DNA of 64,000 nt from an uncultured Clostridia bacterium (lineage in GTDB: Bacteria; Bacillota; Clostridia; Oscillospirales; Acutalibacteraceae), in contig CALWUU010000015.1 of NCBI GenBank assembly GCA_944384835.1, positions 1-64,000 of the forward strand. The letters are read 5' to 3'. The position numbers and the translations under genes were made by a program. The first letter of the stretch is position 1. Each line of letters begins with the position of its first letter. Positions 1 through 7,949 of this stretch are shown piece by piece. The notes under the pieces are model-generated. The model saw only the letters and a list, made by a program, of their open reading frames with translations, made no database searches and was not told the origin of the DNA.

Positions 1-63
1 TAAAAGAAATATGGCTTTGCCATATTTCCAATGAACTTAATTTTGCAAAGCAAAATTAAGTTC
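1..63 (-). terminator. Tandem hairpins ending the cobalamin operon
   Basis: Two perfect inverted repeats sit back to back. Bases 33-46 pair with 50-63 (14 bp, loop of three A) and overlap the last codons and stop of the cbiH gene. Bases 6-15 pair with 19-28 (10 bp, loop of three T). Read on the minus strand the second hairpin is followed by TTTTA, so it can act as an intrinsic terminator of the leftward operon. Only the start of the downstream sequence is in the window. Confidence 0.6.
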
Positions 64-781
64 TATATCCGCGGGGAGTAACCATTTTTCCATTGATAAC
101 CTTAGTTTGAGAATTGCCGATGTAAACGGTGGTAAACATGTCTGCCTTAGTAACTGCCAATTCTTTTAAAGTCAATAGTTGAGATATTTGTCCCTCTCTG
201 CCAATGTTTTTTACGTATCCGCATACGGTGTCGGGGGATTGGTGTTCCATGATGATACTGCATGCTTTTTCCAAATAATCACTTCTTTTTTTACTGGAAG
301 GATTGTATAAGCATATGACAAAATCTGCCTTTGCCGCACTGTGAAGTCTGGTTTCGATCAACTCCAAAGGGGTAAGCAAGTCGCTGAGAGAGATAATTGC
401 AAAGTCATGGATAAGCGGTGCACCAAGAACTGCCGCTCCACTGCAAGCGGCTGTAATTCCGGGGATAACTTCAATTTCAATAGGAGGATAGTCTATGCTT
501 AACTCATAGATAAGACCTGCCATTCCGTAAACACCTGCATCTCCGCTGCATACCATGGACACGGTTTTTCCCTTTACTGCTTCTTCAATTGCCATACGGC
601 ATCGGTCGATCTCCTGTTTCATGGGTGTGGTGAGAATTTCTTTCTCTACCGTTAAATGCTTGATTAAGTCAATATAAACTGTGTATCCTGCAATGACATC
701 GCTGTCTGCAATGGCCGCCATTGCTTTCGGTGTTATTTGTGATTGTTCTCCCGGACCTAGTCCGATTACATATAATCTCAT
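56..781 (-). CDS. cbiH: Precorrin-3B / cobalt-precorrin-3 C17-methyltransferase (CbiH/CobJ)
   Basis: SAM-dependent methylase that methylates C17 and contracts the corrin ring in the anaerobic (cobalt-early) cobalamin pathway; cytoplasmic. The 241-aa length is normal for the family. Visible tetrapyrrole-methylase motifs are GLGPGE at residues 7-12, CSGDAGVYGMA at 78-88, VIPGITAACSGAA at 105-117 and LYNPSSKKR at 158-166. The ATG at 781 follows AAGGAG. It is the last gene of the leftward cob operon, 10 bp after hemA, and its stop lies inside a hairpin. The cbiC, cbiE, cbiT, cbiJ, cbiA and later genes of the pathway are not in this window, so the pathway must be completed elsewhere. The anaerobic name is preferred because CbiK, CbiD and CbiG are its neighbours. 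Confidence 0.93.
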   Translation of the reverse strand: MRLYVIGLGPGEQSQITPKAMAAIADSDVIAGYTVYIDLIKHLTVEKEILTTPMKQEIDRCRMAIEEAVKGKTVSMVCSGDAGVYGMAGLIYELSIDYPPIEIEVIPGITAACSGAAVLGAPLIHDFAIISLSDLLTPLELIETRLHSAAKADFVICLYNPSSKKRSDYLEKACSIIMEHQSPDTVCGYVKNIGREGQISQLLTLKELAVTKADMFTTVYIGNSQTKVINGKMVTPRGYRT

Positions 782-791
782 AAAAATCTCC

Positions 792-2036
792 TTATGGTTT
801 GGAATTGTCGGCGGATTTTGCCAATGCCTCCATACAAGCTTGAAAATACTCCTGTGTCAAGTGTTCCCGCAGTCCGTAAAGCAATTTTGCGACTGATTTG
901 TTCGCGGCAGTATCAATGGTATTTTGCATGGAAATGTATTGTTCCTTCTGCAAACAGCAGTCTTTCAAAGATTTTGCCGTACGAATATGTACATCCTGAG
1001 CAACTGTTTTGCTGATAGATTGAATTATAGGTACCCACTCACGAAACGCATACCAGTGTTCAAACTCTGTTTGATGTTCCGATAAAATTTCTTTGGCATG
1101 CTGTATTTGTGCGATTGTCACAACAGATGGAGGTAAGAACAGGTCATCCATATCAAACAGTGAAACGTTTGGAAGCTGTGCAATACTGCTGTCTATGTCT
1201 CTTGGCATGGCAAGGTCGATAAAAATATGAGGCTGATTATCCAGTACAGAACACAAGTCTTGGTTTTTTATGGTTTGGTGAGGACTCAGTGTTGCACTGA
1301 TTACTACACGGAACTGATTAATTTTTTCAATGCGCTCATCATAGTTCAGTACGCGGCAATTGGCGGGAATAATTGCTTCTCGGCTATGATGATTACGAAG
1401 TGTCATAGTTACTTTGCAGCCTTCTTTTTGCAATGCCGCGACAGCCAAGCGTCCCATTTCACCGTTTCCGATTACCAGGCAGGGCAGTTGCTGCATAGGC
1501 AAATGGAGTTTATCTTTTAATAATGAAACGGCTCCCAATGCAACCGTGTGGTCAGCAGTTGTTAATTTCACTTTTGTTTTTACCTCTTTTGCCGCAGTAA
1601 TTGCAGTACGAAACAATACTTCCAATACGGTATTTGTAGTACCGTTTATTCGTGCAATGGAAAGTGCGTCTTTTACTTGTGATAATATTTGATCTTCGCC
1701 AAATATTTGAGAATGCAGTCCACAGGTTAATTCCAATAAATAAGAAACGGCGTCTGCCCCGGAACGTTCTATAAAAAATGAAAGATACTGCTCCACCGGT
1801 ACTTGTAAAGCATCGCATAATATGGCAGTTGGAGATAGGGAAGAAAGCACTGTTTCTTGAGCAGAAATCCAAAGTTCAGTTCGATTGCAGGTAGAAAGAA
1901 TGATACAGCCATCCAATTGATAGGTTGTAAGTATGAATTGTTCCAATTCTTGGATTTTGGAGGGAACAAGAGAAAAAGCTTCTCTTTCTTCCACAGAAGC
2001 TTTTGTATAATCAATGCATGTAGCTTTAATATTCAA
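792..2036 (-). CDS. hemA: Glutamyl-tRNA reductase
   Basis: Reduces glutamyl-tRNA(Glu) with NADPH to glutamate-1-semialdehyde, the first committed step of tetrapyrrole synthesis by the C5 route. I chose a TTG start at 2036, preceded by GGAGGG, giving 414 aa. This start puts the STCNRTE motif at residues 48-54 and the catalytic cysteine at residue 50, its usual position in the family. A longer frame reaches 2102 but would overlap cbiG by more than 70 bp. The NADPH-binding segment reads VIGNGEMGRLAVAAL. The start overlaps the end of cbiG by 11 bp, so translation is probably coupled. No hemB, hemC, hemD or hemL is beside it; its place between cbiG and cbiH suggests a dedicated supply for corrin synthesis. 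Confidence 0.93.
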   Translation of the reverse strand: MNIKATCIDYTKASVEEREAFSLVPSKIQELEQFILTTYQLDGCIILSTCNRTELWISAQETVLSSLSPTAILCDALQVPVEQYLSFFIERSGADAVSYLLELTCGLHSQIFGEDQILSQVKDALSIARINGTTNTVLEVLFRTAITAAKEVKTKVKLTTADHTVALGAVSLLKDKLHLPMQQLPCLVIGNGEMGRLAVAALQKEGCKVTMTLRNHHSREAIIPANCRVLNYDERIEKINQFRVVISATLSPHQTIKNQDLCSVLDNQPHIFIDLAMPRDIDSSIAQLPNVSLFDMDDLFLPPSVVTIAQIQHAKEILSEHQTEFEHWYAFREWVPIIQSISKTVAQDVHIRTAKSLKDCCLQKEQYISMQNTIDTAANKSVAKLLYGLREHLTQEYFQACMEALAKSADNSKP

Positions 2037-3057
2037 AGGTAACCCTCCAGTCTTGCAGTGCCGCCGCAAATGTGACTCCGTTTTTTGATAATTTGGGAAC
2101 AATCAGAGCTCCCTGCTGAGAACCTAAAACACAGGCTCGTTCACAAACATTATCCACACCTGTGGTTTGCTTCACAAATGCGGAGGAAGAAAACATTCCT
2201 TCTGCACCGGTGAGCTGTTCAGCAGAATAAAAACGAATTGGCAGTTGGTACCGTTTGCAAAATTCTAAAAGTCCGGGCTCATCCTGCTTTAAGTCAATAG
2301 AACATACTTGTTTTATGCTGTGAGGGGAAATTCCTTCCTGTTTCAAACAGTCCAATACAAATGCCTCAATGGTTTCCGCACAAGTACCTCGTTTGCATCC
2401 AATGCCGATTGATACCAGTTTGGGAATCAGGTGCAGGGTTTGTTCAAATGGGGAAGAATCTTCATATACGGAAATCATCGCTCCAACAGGTACGGAATTT
2501 GTTGTAAATCCTTTGGGTAACTGGGGTAAAACAAACCAATCTGCAGTCATGCCCACAGGTTCCCCACGCAGCAGCCGTGCAGAAATTTCTTTCGCAATCC
2601 TCATATTGCTGATGAAAAGATGATGGCGGGAAGCCCAGCTGTCAATAGAAAACAAGCCATTTACATCTGTGGCAGTAGTAATAACAGGAGTGGCGTGTAT
2701 CGCGTGAGCTACGGACAGAGTTAACTCGTTGGCTTTTCCAATGTGACCTGAAACCAGAGAAATAGCAAACTGTCCTTTTTCATCTGTTACCACAACGGCA
2801 GGATCGGTGGTTTTGCTTTTTAAATGAGGGGCAATGGTACGTACGGCAATTCCGCAGGCACTGATAAAAATGATGCCGTCATAGTTTGAAAATACATTGC
2901 TTGTCCATGAGTTTAAGTCATTTCCATAAGAAGTGACAGTTTCATCTGCTAGCTTATTTGTAGTAAAAAGTGTACAGGAATCTTGTACAAGCGCCTTAGA
3001 TAAGCGTATGCTCAAATCTTTTCCTGCTGCGGTAAAACTGATGATAGCCAGCTTCAT
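2026..3057 (-). CDS. cbiG: Cobalt-precorrin-5A hydrolase (CbiG)
   Basis: Opens the delta-lactone of cobalt-precorrin-5A and releases acetaldehyde, a step specific to the anaerobic cobalamin pathway. The protein is 343 aa. The family-typical region VVVTDEKGQFAISLVSGHIG is followed by GKANELT in the N-terminal part, and a C-terminal CbiG domain reads SIGIGCKRGT near residue 216. It lies between cbiF (20 bp upstream) and hemA (overlapping). The start at 3057 is preceded by an AGAGGTG-like ribosome binding site. The assignment is supported by sequence and by neighbours that catalyse the steps before and after it. Confidence 0.92.
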   Translation of the reverse strand: MKLAIISFTAAGKDLSIRLSKALVQDSCTLFTTNKLADETVTSYGNDLNSWTSNVFSNYDGIIFISACGIAVRTIAPHLKSKTTDPAVVVTDEKGQFAISLVSGHIGKANELTLSVAHAIHATPVITTATDVNGLFSIDSWASRHHLFISNMRIAKEISARLLRGEPVGMTADWFVLPQLPKGFTTNSVPVGAMISVYEDSSPFEQTLHLIPKLVSIGIGCKRGTCAETIEAFVLDCLKQEGISPHSIKQVCSIDLKQDEPGLLEFCKRYQLPIRFYSAEQLTGAEGMFSSSAFVKQTTGVDNVCERACVLGSQQGALIVPKLSKNGVTFAAALQDWRVTFEY

Positions 3058-3077
3058 AAAATATCACCTCTTGTTTG

Positions 3078-3839
3078 TTAAGATTCAGAAGTTCCTTTTC
3101 GGAATTCATGGGTAAATGACGGATGATACAGCAAAGAACGGTCATATTCGTTTCCCAAACAGTTTCCTACAATAATTAAGGCTGTTTTTGTAATGTTATA
3201 TTCTTTGGCTGTTTGAGCTAAAGCTGCAACGGTACAGCGGCAGACTTTTTCATCATCCCAAGTTGCTTTATATACAATTGCCGCGGGAGTATCGGAGTGA
3301 TAACCGCCGGCTAAAAGCCGCTGGCTTAATTGTTCCAGCATACCTGTGCTTAAAAAAATGACCATAGTTGCCTGATGTGCCGCAAATAATGCAATTTCTT
3401 CTTTTTCGGGTACGGGAGTTCTGCCTGCCATGCGTGTGATAATGACAGACTGGGATACTCCGGGCAAAGTATATTCTGCTTTTAACGCCGCCGCCGCACC
3501 GCAGAACGAACTGACACCGGGTACAACGTCGTATGCAATGTTATATTGATCTAGTTGATCCATTTGCTCCCTGATAGCGCCGTATACACTGGGGTCTCCC
3601 GTATGAAGGCGTACTGTCATTTGATCTTTTTCTTCTGCCTGCTTCATGACGTCTATGACTTCTTCCAATGTCATGGACGCGCTGTTATAAATCCTGCATG
3701 ATGCTTTGGCGTACTGTAATAATTCAGGATTGACCAAAGAACCTGCATAGATAATCACATCGGCTTGTGTTAACAACTGATGACCGCGCATGGTAATTAA
3801 ATCTGCCGCACCGGGTCCTGCGCCAACAAAATGGATCAT
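3078..3839 (-). CDS. cbiF: Cobalt-precorrin-4 C11-methyltransferase (CbiF/CobM)
   Basis: SAM-dependent tetrapyrrole methylase adding the C11 methyl group. The protein is 253 aa, the usual length. It starts MIHFVGAGPGAADL, the canonical CbiF N-terminus, and carries RLHTGDPSVYGAIREQ and VVPGVSSFCGAAA, the substrate and SAM loops of the family. Its start overlaps the stop of cbiL by 4 bp (ATGA arrangement), so the two are translationally coupled. It is part of the leftward operon under the cobalamin riboswitch. Confidence 0.94.
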   Translation of the reverse strand: MIHFVGAGPGAADLITMRGHQLLTQADVIIYAGSLVNPELLQYAKASCRIYNSASMTLEEVIDVMKQAEEKDQMTVRLHTGDPSVYGAIREQMDQLDQYNIAYDVVPGVSSFCGAAAALKAEYTLPGVSQSVIITRMAGRTPVPEKEEIALFAAHQATMVIFLSTGMLEQLSQRLLAGGYHSDTPAAIVYKATWDDEKVCRCTVAALAQTAKEYNITKTALIIVGNCLGNEYDRSLLYHPSFTHEFRKGTSES

Positions 3840-4537
3840 TGCTTGTCCTCCTCTTTGCAGACAATAATGGAAAAATAACTTGCTTCATTTGTGGCTTCAT
3901 CTAAAGATTGAAATACATGTTCCTGTTCCAACCCACAATTTTGCACCATTTTTGCATTATCGTAATAACCGTATTCTTTCAAAAGTGTTTTTACTTGTTC
4001 CACAGAACGACCTGTTTTCATAATGACCTTGGTGCCTTCTGTTTGAAGCATTTGTTCCGTACATGGATAAGAACCGGGAATGATGTGCAGCGGCTGTTCT
4101 GCTTCAGCAAGACTGATGCCCAATTTTGCGGCTACAGCACAAAAGGAAGGAACACCTGCAATCATTTGCGCTGTAAAGCCTTGATTTACAACGCGTTGAT
4201 GAATGTACCAATAGGTAGAATAAACAGAAGGATCGCCTAATGTTAAAAAGGCAATGTCTTTTCCTTCTTTTAAAATCTCAATGATTTGCACTGCAATTGC
4301 GTCACGATTTTTATCCACGGTGTTTTTATCTTTTGTCATGGGAAAGTGCAGGGACAGCACTTCTTTTTCGTGGATATGCGGTATGGTCTGCTCGGCAATG
4401 CTAAGGGCCACGCGGCGGGATTCTCCCGTTTTTGGTACTGCAATCACAGGGCTTTGCTCTATGATTCTGACTGCTTTCAATGTAATCAATTCAGGGTCTC
4501 CCGGACCAATGCCTACGCCGTATAAAGTTCCGTTCAT
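3836..4537 (-). CDS. cbiL: Precorrin-2 / cobalt-factor II C20-methyltransferase (CbiL/CobI)
   Basis: Adds the C20 methyl group to cobalt-factor II using SAM. The protein is 233 aa and starts with a YGVGIGPGDPELITLKA motif typical of CbiL/CobI. LTLGDPSVYSTYWYI and IAGVPSFCAVAAKLG mark the SAM-binding and active-site loops. It lies 17 bp after cbiD and overlaps cbiF by 4 bp. It acts first among the methylases of this operon, directly after cobalt insertion by CbiK. Confidence 0.93.
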   Translation of the reverse strand: MNGTLYGVGIGPGDPELITLKAVRIIEQSPVIAVPKTGESRRVALSIAEQTIPHIHEKEVLSLHFPMTKDKNTVDKNRDAIAVQIIEILKEGKDIAFLTLGDPSVYSTYWYIHQRVVNQGFTAQMIAGVPSFCAVAAKLGISLAEAEQPLHIIPGSYPCTEQMLQTEGTKVIMKTGRSVEQVKTLLKEYGYYDNAKMVQNCGLEQEHVFQSLDEATNEASYFSIIVCKEEDKQ

Positions 4538-4554
4538 ACGTTTTACTCCTTTGT

Positions 4555-5682
4555 CTATGTACTATAGGCACATATTTCCTGTACTTGCGATGTTTCTCCC
4601 AAATAACCATGCTGATTGGAAAAGAGTATCGCGCCTATTTTCGCTTGCTCACCAACGCGGTGAGTCAAATGTATATCAATTTTTTCTAATATGGAAGCCA
4701 TTACCTGCTGTGTTAAGTTGCGCTCTTTGAGCAAGTCTAATACCTGATCAGTGGTGATGCAATTCATCATCTTGTGTATCAACCGGCAATCGGCACAGTA
4801 CATTGCTGTATGAGCCGCAAATAATTCCATACGGCAGTCTGCCATATTGGAATGGGTATTCATAATGCCTCCTGCCAGCTTAATGAGTTTTCCGATATGC
4901 CCGATGAATAAAATACGTTCAAATCCCAGTTCAACAGCTTTGTCCAAGGTTTGTCCAATATAATTGCTGCATTTGATACTGCGGCTGAAGTCAAATTTGA
5001 CATTCTCTCGCATAAAATGTTCGCCGTAATTGCCTGGGGTAATCAGAAGTGTTTTTTCAGTGTTGCTGGCAGCAAGCATGTTCAGTTCAATAAAAATAGA
5101 TTCCACTAAGGCTTGCTCGCTCATGGGTTCTACAATTCCGCTGGTTCCCAAAACAGAAATGCCGCCTTCAATACCCAGTTTGGGATTAAACGTTTTTTGT
5201 GCAAGTTCTACGCCTTCTGGAATGGATATGGTCACGCAAAAGCCACCGGCATAGTCATAGTCTTCTTTGATTTGCTCCAATTCCTGTTTTATCATTTGCC
5301 GTGGAACACGGTTGATTGCAGCCTCACCTATAGGCTGTTCCAGCCCTGCTTTTGTAACGGTTCCAACGCCGATACCGCCTTTTAGCGAAATGGTTGGTTC
5401 TATTTGTGGTTCAACGGTTGCGTATACAAGTACGCCGTTTGTAATATCCGGGTCGTCGCCGCTGTCTTTTTTTACCGCGCATGTTACACTGTTTGACGTA
5501 ATTTGCACATCGTGCAGCTCCAAATGCAGCAAAATGCCTTTTGGCGTCATTAAATCTATCTCTGTAAGAGGAGACCGGCAAAGCAGCATGACAGCCGCGG
5601 CTTTTGCGGCTGCCGCCGCACAGGAACCTGTTGTATATCCGCAGCGCAGCTTTTGGCGGTTTTTATATACGTAATGTTCCAT
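4555..5682 (-). CDS. cbiD: Cobalt-precorrin-5B C1-methyltransferase (CbiD)
   Basis: Methylates C1 in the anaerobic cobalamin pathway. The reading frame stays open to 5748, but I place the start at the ATG at 5682, preceded by AGGAGT seven bases upstream, giving 375 aa. A start further upstream would run through the riboswitch terminator. The N-terminal signature RCGYTTGSCAAAAAKAA is diagnostic of CbiD. It is the first gene after the riboswitch expression platform, so the riboswitch should control it and every gene to cbiH. The stop is 17 bp before cbiL. Confidence 0.93.
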   Translation of the reverse strand: MEHYVYKNRQKLRCGYTTGSCAAAAAKAAAVMLLCRSPLTEIDLMTPKGILLHLELHDVQITSNSVTCAVKKDSGDDPDITNGVLVYATVEPQIEPTISLKGGIGVGTVTKAGLEQPIGEAAINRVPRQMIKQELEQIKEDYDYAGGFCVTISIPEGVELAQKTFNPKLGIEGGISVLGTSGIVEPMSEQALVESIFIELNMLAASNTEKTLLITPGNYGEHFMRENVKFDFSRSIKCSNYIGQTLDKAVELGFERILFIGHIGKLIKLAGGIMNTHSNMADCRMELFAAHTAMYCADCRLIHKMMNCITTDQVLDLLKERNLTQQVMASILEKIDIHLTHRVGEQAKIGAILFSNQHGYLGETSQVQEICAYST

Positions 5683-5702
5683 GCCATCACTCCTTTTTCG
5701 AA

Positions 5703-5742
5703 GTAAAAAATAAAATGTCATTTTCCTTACGCTGAAAATGAC
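5703..5742 (-). terminator. Riboswitch-associated terminator before cbiD
   Basis: A perfect 9-bp stem (5717-5725 with 5734-5742, 8-nt loop) is followed on the minus strand by a T-rich run. It sits between the cobalamin aptamer and the cbiD ribosome binding site, so it is the likely expression platform: B12 binding would favour this terminator. Confidence 0.75.
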
Positions 5743-5799
5743 ATGCAAAAGAAAACCTGAGTATACTCAAGTTTTGTCTTGCATTTCAGTGACGTAAAA

Positions 5800-5884
5800 T
5801 ACAAGCAACAGGTCGGTAATCCGGCTGTTACGGTAACGTACTTGCGCGGGATTTTCACCCAACTTCCCCGAGAGTTCCTGTTTA
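5800..5884 (-). promoter_or_regulatory. Cobalamin riboswitch aptamer (compact form)
   Basis: On the minus strand this region carries GGGTGAAAATCCC, then TTACCGTAACAGCCGG and GATTACCGACCTGTTG, which match the conserved core and B12-box region of cobalamin riboswitches. ACAGG and CCTGT (5877-5881 with 5808-5812) can close the outer stem. The element is short, like the compact class of cobalamin riboswitches. It begins right at the cbiK stop codon and is followed by a terminator and cbiD. Recognition is from conserved sequence only; no covariance search was run. Confidence 0.82.
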
Positions 5885-6682
5885 CAGTATGAAATTGTAT
5901 TTGGAAACGGTTTCCGCTTTGTCCAGATGAGAAGCAAACAATTGTCCTATCTCTGGGAAAGAGCCCAGACCGTCAAGCTGTACCGTAACTTGAAATCCTT
6001 CACTTTTCAAAATGGATTTCCAAGACTCCGGTTCCTCTCCTGCCATATCGTTTTGTGCGTGGTCGCCTGCGACAATCATAAACGGCATTAAATGTACACG
6101 GGTAATATTATGCTTTTTTAATCTGCCGATAATATAGTCAAGGTTTGGAAATCCTTCTGCCGTACCTACATAAACATGCTCGTGTCCCAATGCACGGAAT
6201 GTGTTTTCCAGTTGACAATAGGAGGCGTTGGCGTAATGTGCGGTGCCATGTCCCATAAATACCAAAGCTGTTTCTTCATTTGGAGCAGGTGCGTATTTCA
6301 TAACAATATCGCAGCATGTTTTATAATCATCTTCAAAGGTAAGCAGCGGACGTCCAATTCGGATTTTATGAAATTTGTCTGTAAATGACGATAAGGCTTG
6401 ATACATTTTTTCAAATTCAAACCCATTGATGATATGAAGCGGTTGGCAGAGAACCTCTTTATATCCCTTTTGATACAGTTGTTCCATCAATTCTTCGGGA
6501 GTAAGTACGTATTGTCCCTGCTCCCGTTTTAATTTTGCAATTACCATTTTGGAAGTAAATGCACGGAAACAATCATATTCTTTCGCATGACAGGACAGCG
6601 TAGATTCTATTTGCATAATTGCGTCCTGTGCCAGCGTATATGTAGTGCCAAAACTAATGACAGCCAAAGCTTTTTGATTCAT
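5882..6682 (-). CDS. cbiK: Anaerobic sirohydrochlorin cobaltochelatase (CbiK)
   Basis: Inserts cobalt into sirohydrochlorin, the entry step of the cobalt-early cobalamin pathway; cytoplasmic here because no signal peptide is visible. The protein is 266 aa. It starts with ALAVISFGTTY and carries the two metal-site histidines of the family: H145 in FMGHGTAHY and H208 in VAGDHAQNDMAG. The ATG at 6682 follows AAGGAA. It has its own promoter at 6734-6762. It is the only cob gene upstream of the riboswitch, so chelatase expression may escape direct riboswitch control while the methylases do not. Confidence 0.93.
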   Translation of the reverse strand: MNQKALAVISFGTTYTLAQDAIMQIESTLSCHAKEYDCFRAFTSKMVIAKLKREQGQYVLTPEELMEQLYQKGYKEVLCQPLHIINGFEFEKMYQALSSFTDKFHKIRIGRPLLTFEDDYKTCCDIVMKYAPAPNEETALVFMGHGTAHYANASYCQLENTFRALGHEHVYVGTAEGFPNLDYIIGRLKKHNITRVHLMPFMIVAGDHAQNDMAGEEPESWKSILKSEGFQVTVQLDGLGSFPEIGQLFASHLDKAETVSKYNFIL

Positions 6683-6733
6683 AATAGGTTCCTTTTGATA
6701 GTTCAGTTTGATTCACATGTATGTGTATTCTTT

Positions 6734-6762
6734 ATTATACATGACCATAGGGAAAGTATCAA
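6734..6762 (-). promoter_or_regulatory. Sigma-A-type promoter of the cbiK operon
   Basis: On the minus strand TTGATA (6762-6757) is separated by 17 bp from TATAAT (6739-6734). Transcription would start near 6727, about 45 bp before the cbiK start codon. Confidence 0.75.
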
Positions 6763-6805
6763 ATATATTTTTCTGCTTTTTTGTGCGGATTTTTATTGGT
6801 TCTAT

Positions 6806-6834
6806 TTGATTTTTAACCTGTAACGCAGTATAAT
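6806..6834 (+). promoter_or_regulatory. Sigma-A-type promoter of the aro operon
   Basis: TTGATT at 6806-6811, a 17-bp spacer and TATAAT at 6829-6834 lie about 70 bp before aroB, divergent from the cbiK promoter. I see no T-box or other riboswitch core between it and aroB. Confidence 0.75.
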
Positions 6835-6906
6835 AAAAATAATTCTCAATTTGTAATAAACAATGATTTTGATATAGAAACAGGCATGTTGGCAGGAGGA
6901 ACCGTT

Positions 6907-7920
6907 TTGCAGTTAAGTGTAGATTTAAAAGAAAAAAACTATGATATTATCATAGAACACGGTGTATTAAACCGTATTGGAGATTTTGCCGATTTAAATC
7001 GAAAAGTGCTGATTATCAGTGATACCGGCGTACCTATGGAGTACGTAAATACAGTCATGCAACAGTGTCCGCAGGGATATTATCATATTGTTCAGCAGGG
7101 AGAGGGTGCAAAATCGTTTCCTGTTTATGAGGAGCTTTGCCGAAAATTGCTGGAACTGAATTTTACCAGAACAGACTGCATTATCGCCTTAGGCGGCGGC
7201 GTTATCGGAGATTTGGCCGGTTTTGCAGCGTCCACCTATATGCGCGGTATCGAATTTATTGGTATTCCCACCACCACTTTGTCTCAAATCGACAGCAGTA
7301 TTGGCGGAAAAGTGGCCATTAATTTGGAGCATGTGAAAAATATCATCGGTTGTTTTTATCATCCGTCCGTTGTATTAATCGACCCTGAAACACTAAAAAC
7401 ATTGCCAAAACGCCATTTTGTAAACGGTTTGGTGGAAGCGGTGAAAGCAGGACTGATTTATGACGCTTCCATTTTGGATTTATTTGAACATGGCAATCCT
7501 GAAGCTCAGGTGGATGAAATTATTTATCGTTCTCTGCTGGTGAAAAAAGCGGTAGTGGAACAGGATGAAAAAGAACAGAATTTACGCAAAATACTGAATT
7601 TCGGTCATACGCTGGGGCACGGAATTGAAAGTGTATACGGGCTTTCGGAATTATTTCATGGCGAATGCGTTGCAATCGGTATGATTCCTATGCTGGAAGA
7701 TCAGGCTTTGAAAGCACGTGTATTGCGTATTTATAATAAATTAGGTTTAAAAAGCGATGTGGATTATGACGCTGATGAAGTATTTAACGTTATGAAAAAA
7801 GATAAAAAAGCACAGGGGGATTCTATTACCGTGGTAAAAGTAAAAGAAGCGGGAAAAGCAACCTTGGAAAAAATTTCAATGGAGCAATTGTATCAATTTT
7901 TAAAAGAAATCAAACCATAA
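6907..7920 (+). CDS. aroB: 3-Dehydroquinate synthase
   Basis: Converts DAHP to 3-dehydroquinate with NAD+ and a divalent metal, the second step of the shikimate pathway. I place the start at TTG 6907, because AGGAGG at 6894-6899 lies seven bases upstream. An in-frame ATG at 6886 has no ribosome binding site. This gives 337-338 aa. GGGVIGDLAGFAASTYMRG and the metal-site region LNFGHTLGHGIES are family hallmarks. First gene of the shikimate operon. Confidence 0.95.
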   Translation: MQLSVDLKEKNYDIIIEHGVLNRIGDFADLNRKVLIISDTGVPMEYVNTVMQQCPQGYYHIVQQGEGAKSFPVYEELCRKLLELNFTRTDCIIALGGGVIGDLAGFAASTYMRGIEFIGIPTTTLSQIDSSIGGKVAINLEHVKNIIGCFYHPSVVLIDPETLKTLPKRHFVNGLVEAVKAGLIYDASILDLFEHGNPEAQVDEIIYRSLLVKKAVVEQDEKEQNLRKILNFGHTLGHGIESVYGLSELFHGECVAIGMIPMLEDQALKARVLRIYNKLGLKSDVDYDADEVFNVMKKDKKAQGDSITVVKVKEAGKATLEKISMEQLYQFLKEIKP

Positions 7921-7949
7921 TCATAAATCATAAAGGAACGGGGCAGCAC

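Noticed and set aside
681-2042. Open frames on the plus strand and in other frames across cbiH and hemA
   Set aside because: They are antisense to clear conserved genes, lack ribosome binding sites and give no recognisable protein.
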